The notes under the pieces were generated by a model. It saw only the letters and a program-made list of their open reading frames with translations, did no database searches and was not told where the DNA came from. Below are positions 43,245 through 52,144 of a stretch of DNA of 64,000 bases, in pieces. Position 1 is the stretch's first letter. Each line of letters begins with the position of its first letter. The position numbers and the translations under genes were made by a program. The DNA comes from Clostridia bacterium (GTDB lineage: Bacteria > Bacillota > Clostridia > UMGS1883 > UMGS1540). The stretch is from assembly GCA_017442155.1 (NCBI GenBank), contig JAFSAU010000016.1, positions 1 to 64,000 of the forward strand, read 5' to 3'.

Positions 43245-46200
43245 ATGTTGAAAAAAATTGCAGTGTTCTTGTGCGTGATGCTCTTGTTCAGCCTTTGCGT
43301 ACCCGCTCTTGCGGCGGAAGAATCCATTTTCAAGGAAGAAATTGTAACGGAGTCTCAGTTTACACCGGGCATTGATTCCATAGAGCTGGTGTCAAATGGC
43401 AGCTTTGAAACACTGGCTTCCGAGACAACCTTTGACAAGTGGGGGATTGTCTGTACAGCAAAAGATGAGGCAGGGAATAGTCTTGGATACATTGGAAGTC
43501 CCTATGTAACTTTAAGCAGCGATGCAAATTCAGGCAATCGTGCACTTGGGCTTTCCTGCGTAAAAGGAGAGTATGTGCATGGGCTTATTGGTGTGACCCT
43601 TACACCGGGTGTTACATATGAACTTTCCGGCTATGCGAAACACGCAGGAAATCCCGGCAATGCTTTTTTGAGCATTATTATTAACGGAAAAGAGAATGGC
43701 GCAACGAAAGAACTCGGTCGTGTTAATCTTTCTTTTGCCGATATTCCTGCCGGTCAATGGGTAAAAAAAATTCTGCGTTTTACAGTACCTGAAAATGCAA
43801 CAGGTGGATCTCTTATGACGAGGGTTATGAGCGAAGGTACGATACTATGGGACGATATTTCCCTTCTGATGGAAGCAGATGAAATTCCGGAGCCGGTAAT
43901 TGTGGAAAAAAAGCCGTCCCTTGAAGATATTGATATTTCAAACTACGATTTTGAGGAGTATACCCCCGGTGTTCGGCCGGGCTGGTATTGCTACGGAGGT
44001 CAAAACGGTGAGCCAAACGGAAAAGCCGTAACCTTCTCATCAGAGTATGCAAAAAACGGCCGGAAAAGTGCCCGTATATCCGTAGAGGACGGCGCAGTGG
44101 ACCCCTGGGTTTCGCACAACGTTTCCGGCATTGTGCCGGGTGCAACCTATCAGCTTTCCGCCTGGGTGCTGACGCCGGACATAAACCGCGTGAATTTCAG
44201 CATCAGCGTGGAATGGTACACTTCGGATAAGCCGGATTCAAACGCAGTACAGGGCGGCAGTGCTAAGGATCACTGGTGGCTGACGCAGGATATGGAATGG
44301 CGTGAAATGATTCTGGAATTTGAAGTACCGGACAATGCCAAATCTGCTATTATCCGCTTCCGGAATTTCTCTGAAATCGGCCTTTTCCATTTGGATACCG
44401 TAACCATGTATATGGTAAAGCAACCGGATTACGCCTATGTGGAATCCGACGAAACCTTCTACTATACAGAATGGCCGACGGGTACGGTTACGGCCCTTGC
44501 GAATCCCCATTACGGCAACGAGCTTGACGGCGGACGTGCCGAATTTGCATTCGTGGATGCAAATGGAACAGAGAAATATCAGGAAACTGTACCTTTTGAA
44601 AATGGAGAAGCGGTATATACCCTACAGACAGCATGGCTGACGACAAAGGGAGAGGAATATAAGGTAAGAACCGAGATTTACAAGTCCGATAACTCCCTTG
44701 TGCAAGAGTCGGAAACATTGATTTACCGGTATGATCGTCCTACTTATTTGGGGGCAGACGGCATTTTCCGTAAAAACGGTAAGGAATATAACATTATTCT
44801 CGGGAACGGCGTAAATCAGGAACGTCTTTCCTGGGGTCCGGAGGAGGGCGGCGTTACAATTGTCCAGCTGGTTGCTGACTCGAATATCCCCATGCTGGAG
44901 AAAATGGACGCAGCCCATGCGCGCGGCTTGCTCGTTCTGGTTTCCCTGTATAACGGTGATATCTGCGCCGGCAGTGCGGAGCACGTGGAGTCCACAAAAG
45001 CGATGGTGGAAATGGTGAAGGATCACCCGGCCCTCTTTGGTTATAAGGTGCAGGATGAGCCGAATCAGAAGAATAATACGGACGAAGAGTTAGGTCGTGC
45101 GTATAGAATCATTCATGATCTTGACCCGAATCATCCGGTATACCTGGATGACTCCGGCTATGCCGGCTATGGACGCCTTTACCGCTTTGCTGATATTATT
45201 GATATTGATTATTACGGTGGCAGTGGTGCAGACTCCGGTCGGGTATTTACCACCATGATGGATCACGCTGCCGCAGCAACAAAGGGAAGAAAGCCCTTCA
45301 CACTCCTGCAGCAGGCATTTGTTTATAGGAATTATCTCCCCACCTTTAATGAACTGCGGCATTTTGCCTATCAGGCACTGTTTTCGGGTGCATCAGGGTT
45401 TGGATATCATTCCTTGGGCTCTGATGATGGCGTACAGGAAGTCTTTATGTCCCGTCCTGTCTGGGATGATATATGCGAAAAGTGGGTACCATGGGAACAG
45501 GACTTCCTGCTCGACGCCTTTGTAAACCATAAATACCCGCAGATAAATGCTTTTAAAGATTCTAATGCGATGTGGCGTACCTTTGCCGACGGAAACGACA
45601 TTTATGCTGTTGTCTTTAACCGCAATAAAACGGCCGTACACAATGTCTCCATTCCACTTATAGACGGCGAGGGCAAGGAAGTTGCAGGAGAATTTTCAGC
45701 CGTTCGTGTGGCCGGCGGCAGTGCGAAAACGGCCACGGGCGATGGGACACTTTCGGTTGAGCTTGGTGCACTCTCTGCTGAAATCTGGAAGATTACGCCT
45801 ACCCGGCCGATTGACCTTTCGTATTTGAAAACTACGTCCTATCGGGATTTGTCCGGTTACCCTTGGGCAAACAATGCAATAGCCTGTTTAGAAGAGGCGG
45901 GAATTACAAACAAAGTTTCTGACACCTGGTACGGTCCCGGCGAAAATATCACCCGTGGTGATTTCGCAATGTTTTTGGTGAGAACATTGGACCTGACGGC
46001 AGAAACAACGGAGAATTTCGATGATGTGGATGCAGATGCCGAATATGCCGAGGCGGTTGCTATCGGAAAGAAATTAGGGGTTTTAAACGGCACTGGTGAC
46101 GGTAACTTCAACCCGGAGGGCGAAATTACAAGGCAGGAACTTATGGCAATTACAGCCCGCGGCATGCGCCTTAAAAAGGGCATAGAGGAAGGAGCCAATG

Positions 46201-46388
46201 AAGACCTATCCGGTTTTTCTGACGCGTCCTCCGTGGCAGATTGGGCGGTACTGGATGTAGCCAGTATGGTGCGTCTCGGCGTGGTTCGTGGAAATGCGGA
46301 CGGTACTGTAAATCCGCTTGGAAATACGACAAGAGCCGAGGCTGCCGTCATCATGAACCGAGTGCTTTCCTGGGCCGGAGAGCCCTGA
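43245..46388 (+). CDS. SLH-anchored CBM protein with glycosidase-like barrel (giant D)
   Basis: The 1047-residue protein has a signal peptide (1-22), two carbohydrate-binding-like domains (about 35-210 and 225-405), an Ig-like segment (about 410-500), the barrel (about 505-805) with E605 in GYKVQDEPNQKN and LLQQAFVYRNYLPTF later, and three SLH repeats (about 850-1047). GAAAGGAG before the ATG at 43245 sets the start, just after a strong terminator. Compared with giants A and C it has a few extra C-terminal residues (SWAGEP). The reading frame continues open beyond the TGA into a 168-codon open frame. Confidence 0.8.
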   Translation: MLKKIAVFLCVMLLFSLCVPALAAEESIFKEEIVTESQFTPGIDSIELVSNGSFETLASETTFDKWGIVCTAKDEAGNSLGYIGSPYVTLSSDANSGNRALGLSCVKGEYVHGLIGVTLTPGVTYELSGYAKHAGNPGNAFLSIIINGKENGATKELGRVNLSFADIPAGQWVKKILRFTVPENATGGSLMTRVMSEGTILWDDISLLMEADEIPEPVIVEKKPSLEDIDISNYDFEEYTPGVRPGWYCYGGQNGEPNGKAVTFSSEYAKNGRKSARISVEDGAVDPWVSHNVSGIVPGATYQLSAWVLTPDINRVNFSISVEWYTSDKPDSNAVQGGSAKDHWWLTQDMEWREMILEFEVPDNAKSAIIRFRNFSEIGLFHLDTVTMYMVKQPDYAYVESDETFYYTEWPTGTVTALANPHYGNELDGGRAEFAFVDANGTEKYQETVPFENGEAVYTLQTAWLTTKGEEYKVRTEIYKSDNSLVQESETLIYRYDRPTYLGADGIFRKNGKEYNIILGNGVNQERLSWGPEEGGVTIVQLVADSNIPMLEKMDAAHARGLLVLVSLYNGDICAGSAEHVESTKAMVEMVKDHPALFGYKVQDEPNQKNNTDEELGRAYRIIHDLDPNHPVYLDDSGYAGYGRLYRFADIIDIDYYGGSGADSGRVFTTMMDHAAAATKGRKPFTLLQQAFVYRNYLPTFNELRHFAYQALFSGASGFGYHSLGSDDGVQEVFMSRPVWDDICEKWVPWEQDFLLDAFVNHKYPQINAFKDSNAMWRTFADGNDIYAVVFNRNKTAVHNVSIPLIDGEGKEVAGEFSAVRVAGGSAKTATGDGTLSVELGALSAEIWKITPTRPIDLSYLKTTSYRDLSGYPWANNAIACLEEAGITNKVSDTWYGPGENITRGDFAMFLVRTLDLTAETTENFDDVDADAEYAEAVAIGKKLGVLNGTGDGNFNPEGEITRQELMAITARGMRLKKGIEEGANEDLSGFSDASSVADWAVLDVASMVRLGVVRGNADGTVNPLGNTTRAEAAVIMNRVLSWAGEP

Positions 46389-46430
46389 AAGCCCGGCGAA
46401 CTTCTTTCCTGTGCCGGAGCACTTTCGGCA

Positions 46431-46937
46431 GTGGATAGAGAGGCGCTTTATGAAGGATTTACGGAAGCTTTTGGTACGTACGGAGGACGTACGTGGAAGC
46501 ATGTATATGCGGTAGCTGGTGAAACGTATATGCTCTTTGTAAACGGAGAAGGAGAGGCAGTCACTTTTTCAGAAACGCTGTCCGAACCTGCGGTTGTCAC
46601 AATGGTGCTTTCACCGGACGCTGATGCGACGTATAAAAACGGGGGGTTTCAGCTTTTTCTTCCGTCGGGCGGCATTGCTTTTTTCAAAAGCTGTAATACA
46701 CCTTTTTCCGGTCTTTTCCGGGATGATTTAGTACTGCATCGACTTGCAGACGGAGCCGTATGGAGGGGAGAAACAGCCGTTCTATATGGATTATATAACG
46801 GAGTACCGGAGATTTTAGAGTATGTAGAGAATGGTGAAACGGTTGAATTGGGTGACGGAACCTACGCATTGAAGGCCTTTTCCTGGAGTACACCGCTAAA
46901 TCCGGAAGCGGCTGTAATAACATATAAAACACCGTAA
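46431..46937 (+). CDS. Small protein in frame behind giant D's stop, function unknown
   Basis: The 168-residue frame begins at a GTG 14 codons after giant D's TGA and in the same frame. GGAG lies about 10 bases upstream, a weak match. The protein has no signal peptide; it is predicted beta-rich with GETYMLFVNGEGEAV and ends in LKAFSWSTPLNP, close in style to the C-terminal motif of the secreted module proteins. It may be a separate intracellular protein, a readthrough extension of giant D, or a fragment split by a stop. I do not recognise the family. Confidence 0.55.
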   Translation: MDREALYEGFTEAFGTYGGRTWKHVYAVAGETYMLFVNGEGEAVTFSETLSEPAVVTMVLSPDADATYKNGGFQLFLPSGGIAFFKSCNTPFSGLFRDDLVLHRLADGAVWRGETAVLYGLYNGVPEILEYVENGETVELGDGTYALKAFSWSTPLNPEAAVITYKTP

Positions 46938-46947
46938 TACAAACGTT

Positions 46948-46974
46948 CTCTCTTTTTGGGGAAGAAAAAGAGAG
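46948..46974 (+). terminator. Hairpin after the small in-frame gene
   Basis: CTCTCTTTTT pairs perfectly with AAAAAGAGAG around a GGGGAAG loop. No T run follows, so termination is uncertain. A second, imperfect hairpin with GCCC/GGGC lies around 47010-47034, close to the next ribosome binding site. Confidence 0.4.
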
Positions 46975-47062
46975 CAGTGTAATCCAAAACCTTCCCTTAC
47001 AATATTGTGAAACCTGCCCCACGCGGGCGTTTCAAATAAAATTTATTTTGGAGGAAAAAATT

Positions 47063-48727
47063 ATGAAAAGAAAACTTTTCGCAACACTACTATGCCTTCT
47101 TATGATGGCAACACTTCTGCCGGTTGGCAGTATGGCAGCTGTTGAGTACACAGGCGAAAATCTGCTGAAAAACGGGGGCTTTGAAACAACGCAAGCAAAA
47201 GATGCAGCACAACCATCTGATTGGAATACGCTTGTTATTGATGGTCAAGCGGAAAAGGGCACTGATTATATGTTGATTTCCGGCGAAGAGGATGGAGAAA
47301 CTGTTCAGCCTTATTCCGGGGATTATGCCTATAAAATGATCGGCAAAAATTCCTATGATGTTGAAACTTCAAAGTATAGCAGAATTTATATTTACCAGAC
47401 ACTTCCCGAACTGGAAGTCGGTAAACACTATGTTTTATCCGGTTATATCAATATTACCGAAGCATCCGGTGCTCGTGTTTTCATTGGTCAGGGTACCGGA
47501 TACGGTGGTACTGCTACAGGAGGGGCCATGGCATACACAGGAGAAGACCTGACAACCAATGGCTGGAAAAAATTCAGTTTCTTGTTATCGCCTACAGAAG
47601 AAACAGGTGTCCAGTTTACTGTTAGTTGCGTATTGAACAATAAAGGTACCGTATACCTTGATGATTTATCTTTTTATGAGAAGAAAAACGATACAATTTT
47701 AGCAGAGTCTGGCGAGCTTGAAGCACTGCATAATGACGGTGCTTTCAGTGCGCCTGCAGCAGCATATTTTGATAGTTATACAAAAGAGGGAACACATTAC
47801 GATTATGTTGCTGAAAATGGACAGATTATGATAAAAATGCGTGGATTAGCTTCTTCGAGCGGCATTAAAGCAATGTATCCTTATTATAATAAAAGATTAT
47901 TTGTTAAGGAAAATGGGAATTATGTTTCCACTCCGGTTTCGGTGGGTGATATCGTTAAACTGAAGTTTGATGCAAAACTCGTAAGCGAAAACACAGATTT
48001 GGCCGGTAGTTATACGTGTACCGTAGTACATAATGCAGGTCAGATGTACGGTAGTATATCGATTCCGTCTGATGCGTTAAACAAGTGGGTGACAGTTGAA
48101 TATTGGTTTGAGATAAGCCAGTACGAACAGGATGGTTCAACCAAAATGTTCACAAATTTGTCCGAAAGCGGATTTAGTGTTGGTGTCCGGCAGCCCGTCC
48201 CGGGTGAAGCCGGAAAAGCTACAGCAGATTTACTGATTGATAATTTTGAACTTTATGTAGATGACGGTTCTTATATTGGAGCTGGAAAAACAATTAGTAC
48301 GGCGAGCGGAATAAAAGAAGTAAAGGATACAACTGACACCAGCTTAGTGATTGCATCCGCTAGCTGGAACTCCCGCGTCAGCATTAATGAGGCTTATAGC
48401 AGTGACGAGTCTATTCAGCCTTTTGTTTATTATACGAATGCATCAGAAGCCGAAACTGCTGTAAACGCTTTTTCTGCGATTTATGAAAAGCCGGAAAATG
48501 GTCCCAAGCGTCTTGTGGCAATGGCAAATGTTCCGAAGACAGTAGCAACCGGCGCATCAACCAGCACAACTATTCCGCTTTCTTTAGAAAATTTGGAATT
48601 GGATGCGGATAAAACGTATTGTGTTGAAACGTTCTTGTGGAATGGTTCTTCTATAAAGCCTATCGTAGGGAAAACGGAGGTTTCTCTTACGGTTGCAGAT
48701 GCAATCCAGGAAACCCCTGAAAATTAA
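47063..48727 (+). CDS. Secreted CBM-like protein with exoprotein C-terminal motif
   Basis: The 554-residue protein starts at the ATG at 47063 (GGAGGAAAAAATT upstream) with a signal peptide (1-26). A carbohydrate-binding-like domain (about 30-215) has LLKNGGFETTQ at its start and GTVYLDDLSFYEK at its end. A second beta-rich domain (about 240-410) follows, then a C-terminal module with KPENGPKRLVAMA and CVETFLWNGSSIKPI. That module is related to the tails of the proteins at 9727 and 14534. No barrel or SLH repeats are present, so it is probably released or held by binding. Confidence 0.75.
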   Translation: MKRKLFATLLCLLMMATLLPVGSMAAVEYTGENLLKNGGFETTQAKDAAQPSDWNTLVIDGQAEKGTDYMLISGEEDGETVQPYSGDYAYKMIGKNSYDVETSKYSRIYIYQTLPELEVGKHYVLSGYINITEASGARVFIGQGTGYGGTATGGAMAYTGEDLTTNGWKKFSFLLSPTEETGVQFTVSCVLNNKGTVYLDDLSFYEKKNDTILAESGELEALHNDGAFSAPAAAYFDSYTKEGTHYDYVAENGQIMIKMRGLASSSGIKAMYPYYNKRLFVKENGNYVSTPVSVGDIVKLKFDAKLVSENTDLAGSYTCTVVHNAGQMYGSISIPSDALNKWVTVEYWFEISQYEQDGSTKMFTNLSESGFSVGVRQPVPGEAGKATADLLIDNFELYVDDGSYIGAGKTISTASGIKEVKDTTDTSLVIASASWNSRVSINEAYSSDESIQPFVYYTNASEAETAVNAFSAIYEKPENGPKRLVAMANVPKTVATGASTSTTIPLSLENLELDADKTYCVETFLWNGSSIKPIVGKTEVSLTVADAIQETPEN

Positions 48728-48758
48728 AACTAAACTCCATCCATAGCGGCCTGGCCGC

Positions 48759-48795
48759 AAAAGACCGCCGACAAAGTAAAAGTCGGCGGTCTTTT
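48759..48795. terminator. Bidirectional terminator at the end of the second surface cluster
   Basis: A perfect 14-bp stem (48759-48772 with 48782-48795) with A-rich and T-rich outer ends follows the plus-strand gene and can also stop leftward transcription. Confidence 0.88.
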
Positions 48796-48842
48796 ATATA
48801 CTCTGCAGATATATACAAAACGAAAATTAAACGTTTATGTAA

Positions 48843-48867
48843 CGGGAGGCGATTTTTTCGCCTCCCG
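48843..48867 (-). terminator. Probable terminator after the minus-strand CBS gene
   Basis: CGGGAGGCGA and its complement form a 10-bp stem 92 bases downstream of the CBS gene's stop. The minus-strand continuation TTACATAAACGTTTAATTTT is a weak U-tract. The sequence between the stem and the stop shows nothing else recognisable. Confidence 0.5.
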
Positions 48868-48958
48868 GACGTGTATTGCCTTTCTGCCACCAGAGCAAAA
48901 GGCATAAAATACAGTCCCAATTCTGCTGCCGTGCTGCAGCGTTCCCTGCAATACTGAC

Positions 48959-49408
48959 TTATTTGTCATTATACATCGGATGTTTTTTGTGACATCCCTC
49001 GGAAATTTCGCACAGTGCTTCACCGGTTTCAAACGTATAATCTTTACAAGCAGAAATATCACCTAAAGCAACAAATCCCACCACACGCTCATCCTCCACA
49101 ACCGGGAGACGGCGTACCTTATCGCTTGCCATAACCTGTGCTGCATCATCAATTTCCGTCTCGGGCGTCACGCACGAAACATCGCGCGTCATTATTTCTT
49201 CAACAGAATGTGACTTCGGATCCAGCCCTCTTGCCATATTCCGTATCACAATGTCGCGGTCCGTTACAATGCCGACAATATTGTTATCACCACTGACAAC
49301 GGGTACCGAGCCAATATTATGCTGACGCATTAGTTTCGCCGCTTCTACGATTGAAGCATCCTCCGTAATTACAATTGCAGGGTCTGTCATGATGTCTTTA
49401 ACTGTCAT
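48959..49408 (-). CDS. CBS-domain pair protein (second)
   Basis: The 149-residue protein is a CBS pair with MTVKDIMTDPAIVITEDASI, NNIVGIVTDRDIVIRN, a second DVSCVTPETEIDDAAQVM and VVGFVALGDISA. Members of this group often act as nucleotide-binding sensors and are common in Clostridia. A short His/Lys C-terminal tail (HKKHPMYNDK) is unusual. A 20-bp perfect palindrome lies about 40 bases upstream of its ATG. Confidence 0.9.
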   Translation of the reverse strand: MTVKDIMTDPAIVITEDASIVEAAKLMRQHNIGSVPVVSGDNNIVGIVTDRDIVIRNMARGLDPKSHSVEEIMTRDVSCVTPETEIDDAAQVMASDKVRRLPVVEDERVVGFVALGDISACKDYTFETGEALCEISEGCHKKHPMYNDK

Positions 49409-49449
49409 CGCTTGATCTGCTCCTCGGAGAGAATATGCAAGACTCGTAA

Positions 49450-49469
49450 ATTTCCGTCCGGACGGAAAT
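49450..49469. promoter_or_regulatory. 20-bp perfect palindrome, possible operator
   Basis: ATTTCCGTCCGGACGGAAAT has no central loop, so it is more like a dimeric repressor site than a terminator. It lies between the QueG-like gene's stop and the CBS gene's start. No copy was noticed elsewhere in the window. Confidence 0.45.
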
Positions 49470-49483
49470 GTCCGCGCCTTACG

Positions 49484-50293
49484 CTACATAGTATGACCGT
49501 TTATTTCGGTATCATGCGAGGAAAGTATTTCCAGATTTCTTTGTAAAACAGCTTTTCCGCGCCATGAAAAAGCACGGTCACCGAAAGAAGAGGAAAACGT
49601 CTTGTTTGACATGGTAAGCTGCGGAAGCGAAAAAAGCAACTCCTCATAAAAGACAGAGAGGGGAGACAGTGCGGCTTTTTCATTATGCGGACAGACCGTC
49701 TGGCAGATGTCACAGCCCCAGACAAAGCCACTTTTTTTCAAAATATCTGTCTCTTCGGCAGAAAGAATACCGCGCTTCTGGGAGATTGCGGAAGCGCATT
49801 TTTCAATATGGATTTTTCCATTTTCGATGGCACCGCCGGGACAAGCGGCCGCGCATCTGCCACAGCCTGTGCAAGTTCGGGTAAGTGGTGTGTCCGGTGG
49901 TAAAATCAAGTCTGTCTCCACATACCCGATAAACACAAAGCTGCCATACGTTTCATTTATCAGAAGACTGTTCTGACCGAAAAAACCAAGTCCGGCATTG
50001 TAGGCAGAAAGCTTGTCATCGCCGTCGCCCTTATCCACATGAATTTTCGTTTTCGCTTCCGGAGATAGTGTGCGTAAAAAATCAGAAATTTTGATAAGAT
50101 ATTTTTCACAAATCACATGATAATCTTTTCCGTATGCGTACATGGAAAGCGTTCCCTTATTTTTCCGGCCCGTATAATAAGGAAACAGGCAAACAATATT
50201 CGTATATGTAGCCCCGTCACCGGAAAAGCCGGCAACGGGTATTCCGATAGAACGGATAAAAGATAAAATTTCTTTTTTAAAGTTGTTCTTCAT
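49484..50293 (-). CDS. QueG-like 4Fe-4S reductase
   Basis: The 269-residue protein resembles epoxyqueuosine reductase, a cobalamin-dependent enzyme of tRNA queuosine synthesis. NAGLGFFGQNSLLI matches the QueG substrate region, and two ferredoxin-type clusters are bound by CTGCGRCAAACP and CDICQTVCP. It lacks the C-terminal HEAT-repeat part of full-length QueG and may act on a different substrate, so the name is provisional. The start overlaps the SASP gene by 17 bases. Confidence 0.75.
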   Translation of the reverse strand: MKNNFKKEILSFIRSIGIPVAGFSGDGATYTNIVCLFPYYTGRKNKGTLSMYAYGKDYHVICEKYLIKISDFLRTLSPEAKTKIHVDKGDGDDKLSAYNAGLGFFGQNSLLINETYGSFVFIGYVETDLILPPDTPLTRTCTGCGRCAAACPGGAIENGKIHIEKCASAISQKRGILSAEETDILKKSGFVWGCDICQTVCPHNEKAALSPLSVFYEELLFSLPQLTMSNKTFSSSFGDRAFSWRGKAVLQRNLEILSSHDTEINGHTM

Positions 50294-50504
50294 ACCGTTT
50301 AATCATGCGCCGTACCATTTCGCCGCCAATGGGACCGCCCTCGCTGCCGTTCTGACGCGCGGTCTGGTCTCCCTTGTAATGGTCATTATTTTCCTTGCAG
50401 AACTGGGAGAGGCCCATTTCCTCGGCAACCTCCAGCTTGAAGCGGTTAATGCCATCATAGGCTTCGGGTACAAGCAGTCTCGATTTTCTGTAATTTTTTG
50501 ACAT
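50277..50504 (-). CDS. Alpha/beta-type small acid-soluble spore protein
   Basis: The 75-residue SASP coats and protects spore DNA. It shows the family motifs FKLEVAEEMGL and NGSEGGPIGGEMVRRMI. It is strong evidence that the organism sporulates. AGGTGATTC lies before the ATG but inside a small hairpin. The neighbouring QueG-like gene overlaps the 3' end. Confidence 0.95.
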   Translation of the reverse strand: MSKNYRKSRLLVPEAYDGINRFKLEVAEEMGLSQFCKENNDHYKGDQTARQNGSEGGPIGGEMVRRMIKRYEEQL

Positions 50505-50511
50505 AATGAAT

Positions 50512-50542
50512 CACCTCAGTGGTAGTTTTCCCACCATAGGTG
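50512..50542 (-). promoter_or_regulatory. Small hairpin over the SASP ribosome binding site
   Basis: In the minus-strand RNA CACCT (50538-50542) can pair with AGGTG (50512-50516), and GTGG with CCAC inside. The AGGTG is the Shine-Dalgarno of the SASP gene. The stem is short and interrupted, so its function is uncertain. Confidence 0.35.
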
Positions 50543-50558
50543 TTTTTATGTGTTTTAA

Positions 50559-50602
50559 AGAACAGAAACAGGGCACAAAGGCCCTGCATCTGTGTTCATA
50601 TG
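50559..50602 (-). terminator. Terminator of hpf
   Basis: CAGGGC/GCCCTG with outer ACAG/CTGT pairs is followed on the minus strand by TTCTTTAAAA, just after the hpf stop. Confidence 0.7.
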
Positions 50603-50609
50603 TTTTCTT

Positions 50610-51131
50610 TTACGCTTCGGCTTCAATCAGGCCATAGTTGCCGTCTTTTCTTTTGTATACAATGTCAATTTTATCGGTTTCATCATTGTGAAAGACAAAA
50701 AATTCATGTCCGAGAAGATTCATCTGTAGAATGGCTTCTTCCGGGCTCATAGGCTTTAAGGCGTGCTTTTTGCTCTTCACAATTTTAAACTCTTTTTCCT
50801 CTGTATCTGACATTTCCGGTGCTGCAGTAAAGGCACCATCACGCAGTTTTTTCTCCAGACGTGTTTTGTTCTTGCGGATTTGACGTTCAATCAAATCAAT
50901 TGCACGGTCGATGGAAGCGTACATGTCTTCAGAGGTATCTTCTGCACGATACACAAACCCACCATAGTAGATTGTAAGCTCCGCCGTCTGTCTTTCTTTT
51001 TCTACTGACAGCGTTACCTGAGCGTCAGCGGCATCGTCGAAGAATTTGTCAAGCTTCAAAAGTTTTTTCTCCGTAAAACTCCGAATACCTGCACTAATGT
51101 CAATCTTTCTCCCCGTAATGTTAACCTTCAT
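50610..51131 (-). CDS. hpf: Long-form ribosome hibernation promoting factor
   Basis: The 173-residue protein dimerises 70S ribosomes into inactive 100S particles. The S30AE-type N-terminal domain (about 1-95, starting MKVNITGRKIDISAGIRSF) binds the decoding region. The C-terminal domain (about 115-173), with SPEEAILQMNLLGHEFFVFHN, makes the dimer contact. AAGGAGTG precedes the ATG. The gene has a terminator and stands alone. Confidence 0.96.
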   Translation of the reverse strand: MKVNITGRKIDISAGIRSFTEKKLLKLDKFFDDAADAQVTLSVEKERQTAELTIYYGGFVYRAEDTSEDMYASIDRAIDLIERQIRKNKTRLEKKLRDGAFTAAPEMSDTEEKEFKIVKSKKHALKPMSPEEAILQMNLLGHEFFVFHNDETDKIDIVYKRKDGNYGLIEAEA

Positions 51132-51197
51132 AAAATCACTCCTTAAATAAGTATTTAAAGCGGGAACACCCGCAGGGGAACAAATTTTTGAGAAATG

Positions 51198-52127
51198 TTA
51201 CCTATCCTCAAAGCCGATTTCTTCCTGCACAATATATAATGGACGGCCCTTGGCTTCTTCGTAAATTCGTCCGATATAAGAGCCGATAATACCCAGCATA
51301 ATCAGCATAACACCGTTAAAGAAAAGCTGAACGGCCAATATGGAGGCCCAGCCTCTGACCATGGCAAATCCACAGAGCTTTTGAATTAGCACGATTAAAA
51401 GATAAAGAAAGCTGAGTCCGGAAAGCACAAAGCCCACCAAGGTAGCAAGCTTCAGAGGCTTATACGAAAAGGAGGAAATACCGTCCATTGCCAACTTCAG
51501 CATCTTTTTCAGGGGATACTTGGTTTCCCCTGCAAACCGTTCGTCACGGACATATTCCAGTGCGTACTGTTTAAAACCAACCCAGCTGACCAGTCCCCGG
51601 ACATACCGGTTGCGTTCACCCAGCTTCTTCATGGCATCGCATACTTTGCGGTCTATCAGACGAAAGTCGCCGGTGTCGGTGGGGATATCCACCTGGGTCA
51701 TGCGTTTGAGAAAACGGTAGAAAAGTTTTGCTGTTACCTTTTTAAAAATTGTTTCACCTTGTCGCCGTGTGCGCTTACCGTACACGACATGATAGCCTTC
51801 TCTCCATTTCTCCACCATTTTGGGAATGAGTTCGGGCGGGTCCTGCAAATCTGCGTCAATAATCACCACCGCATCCCCTGCGGCATAATCCATTCCTGCC
51901 GTAATAGCAATCTGATGGCCGAAATTCCGGGAGAAACAGATGAGACGAACATGGCGGTCTTTCTCACACAGTGCCGCTGCAAGACTGGCAGTACGGTCGC
52001 GGCTTCCATCGTTAATCAGGATTAGCTCATAGTCCTCGTTCAAGCTCTGCATGACGGCTGTGAGACGTCTATAGCTTTCTTCAATTACTTCTTCCTCATT
52101 ATAAAGCGGAACGATAACAGAAATCAT
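51198..52127 (-). CDS. GT2 polyprenyl-phosphate sugar synthase
   Basis: The 309-residue DPM1/GtrB-type enzyme should make a polyprenyl-phosphate-linked hexose from a nucleotide sugar. The GT-A domain shows VPLYNEEEVIEE, INDGSRDRT, DADLQDPPE and TGDFRLIDRKV. Two C-terminal helices (about 225-285) anchor it in the membrane. AAAGGGGATTTACA lies before the ATG. It is 17 bases downstream of the PMT-type gene, so the pair probably supplies donor sugar and transferase. Confidence 0.92.
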   Translation of the reverse strand: MISVIVPLYNEEEVIEESYRRLTAVMQSLNEDYELILINDGSRDRTASLAAALCEKDRHVRLICFSRNFGHQIAITAGMDYAAGDAVVIIDADLQDPPELIPKMVEKWREGYHVVYGKRTRRQGETIFKKVTAKLFYRFLKRMTQVDIPTDTGDFRLIDRKVCDAMKKLGERNRYVRGLVSWVGFKQYALEYVRDERFAGETKYPLKKMLKLAMDGISSFSYKPLKLATLVGFVLSGLSFLYLLIVLIQKLCGFAMVRGWASILAVQLFFNGVMLIMLGIIGSYIGRIYEEAKGRPLYIVQEEIGFEDR

Positions 52128-52144
52128 TGTAAATCCCCTTTCAT

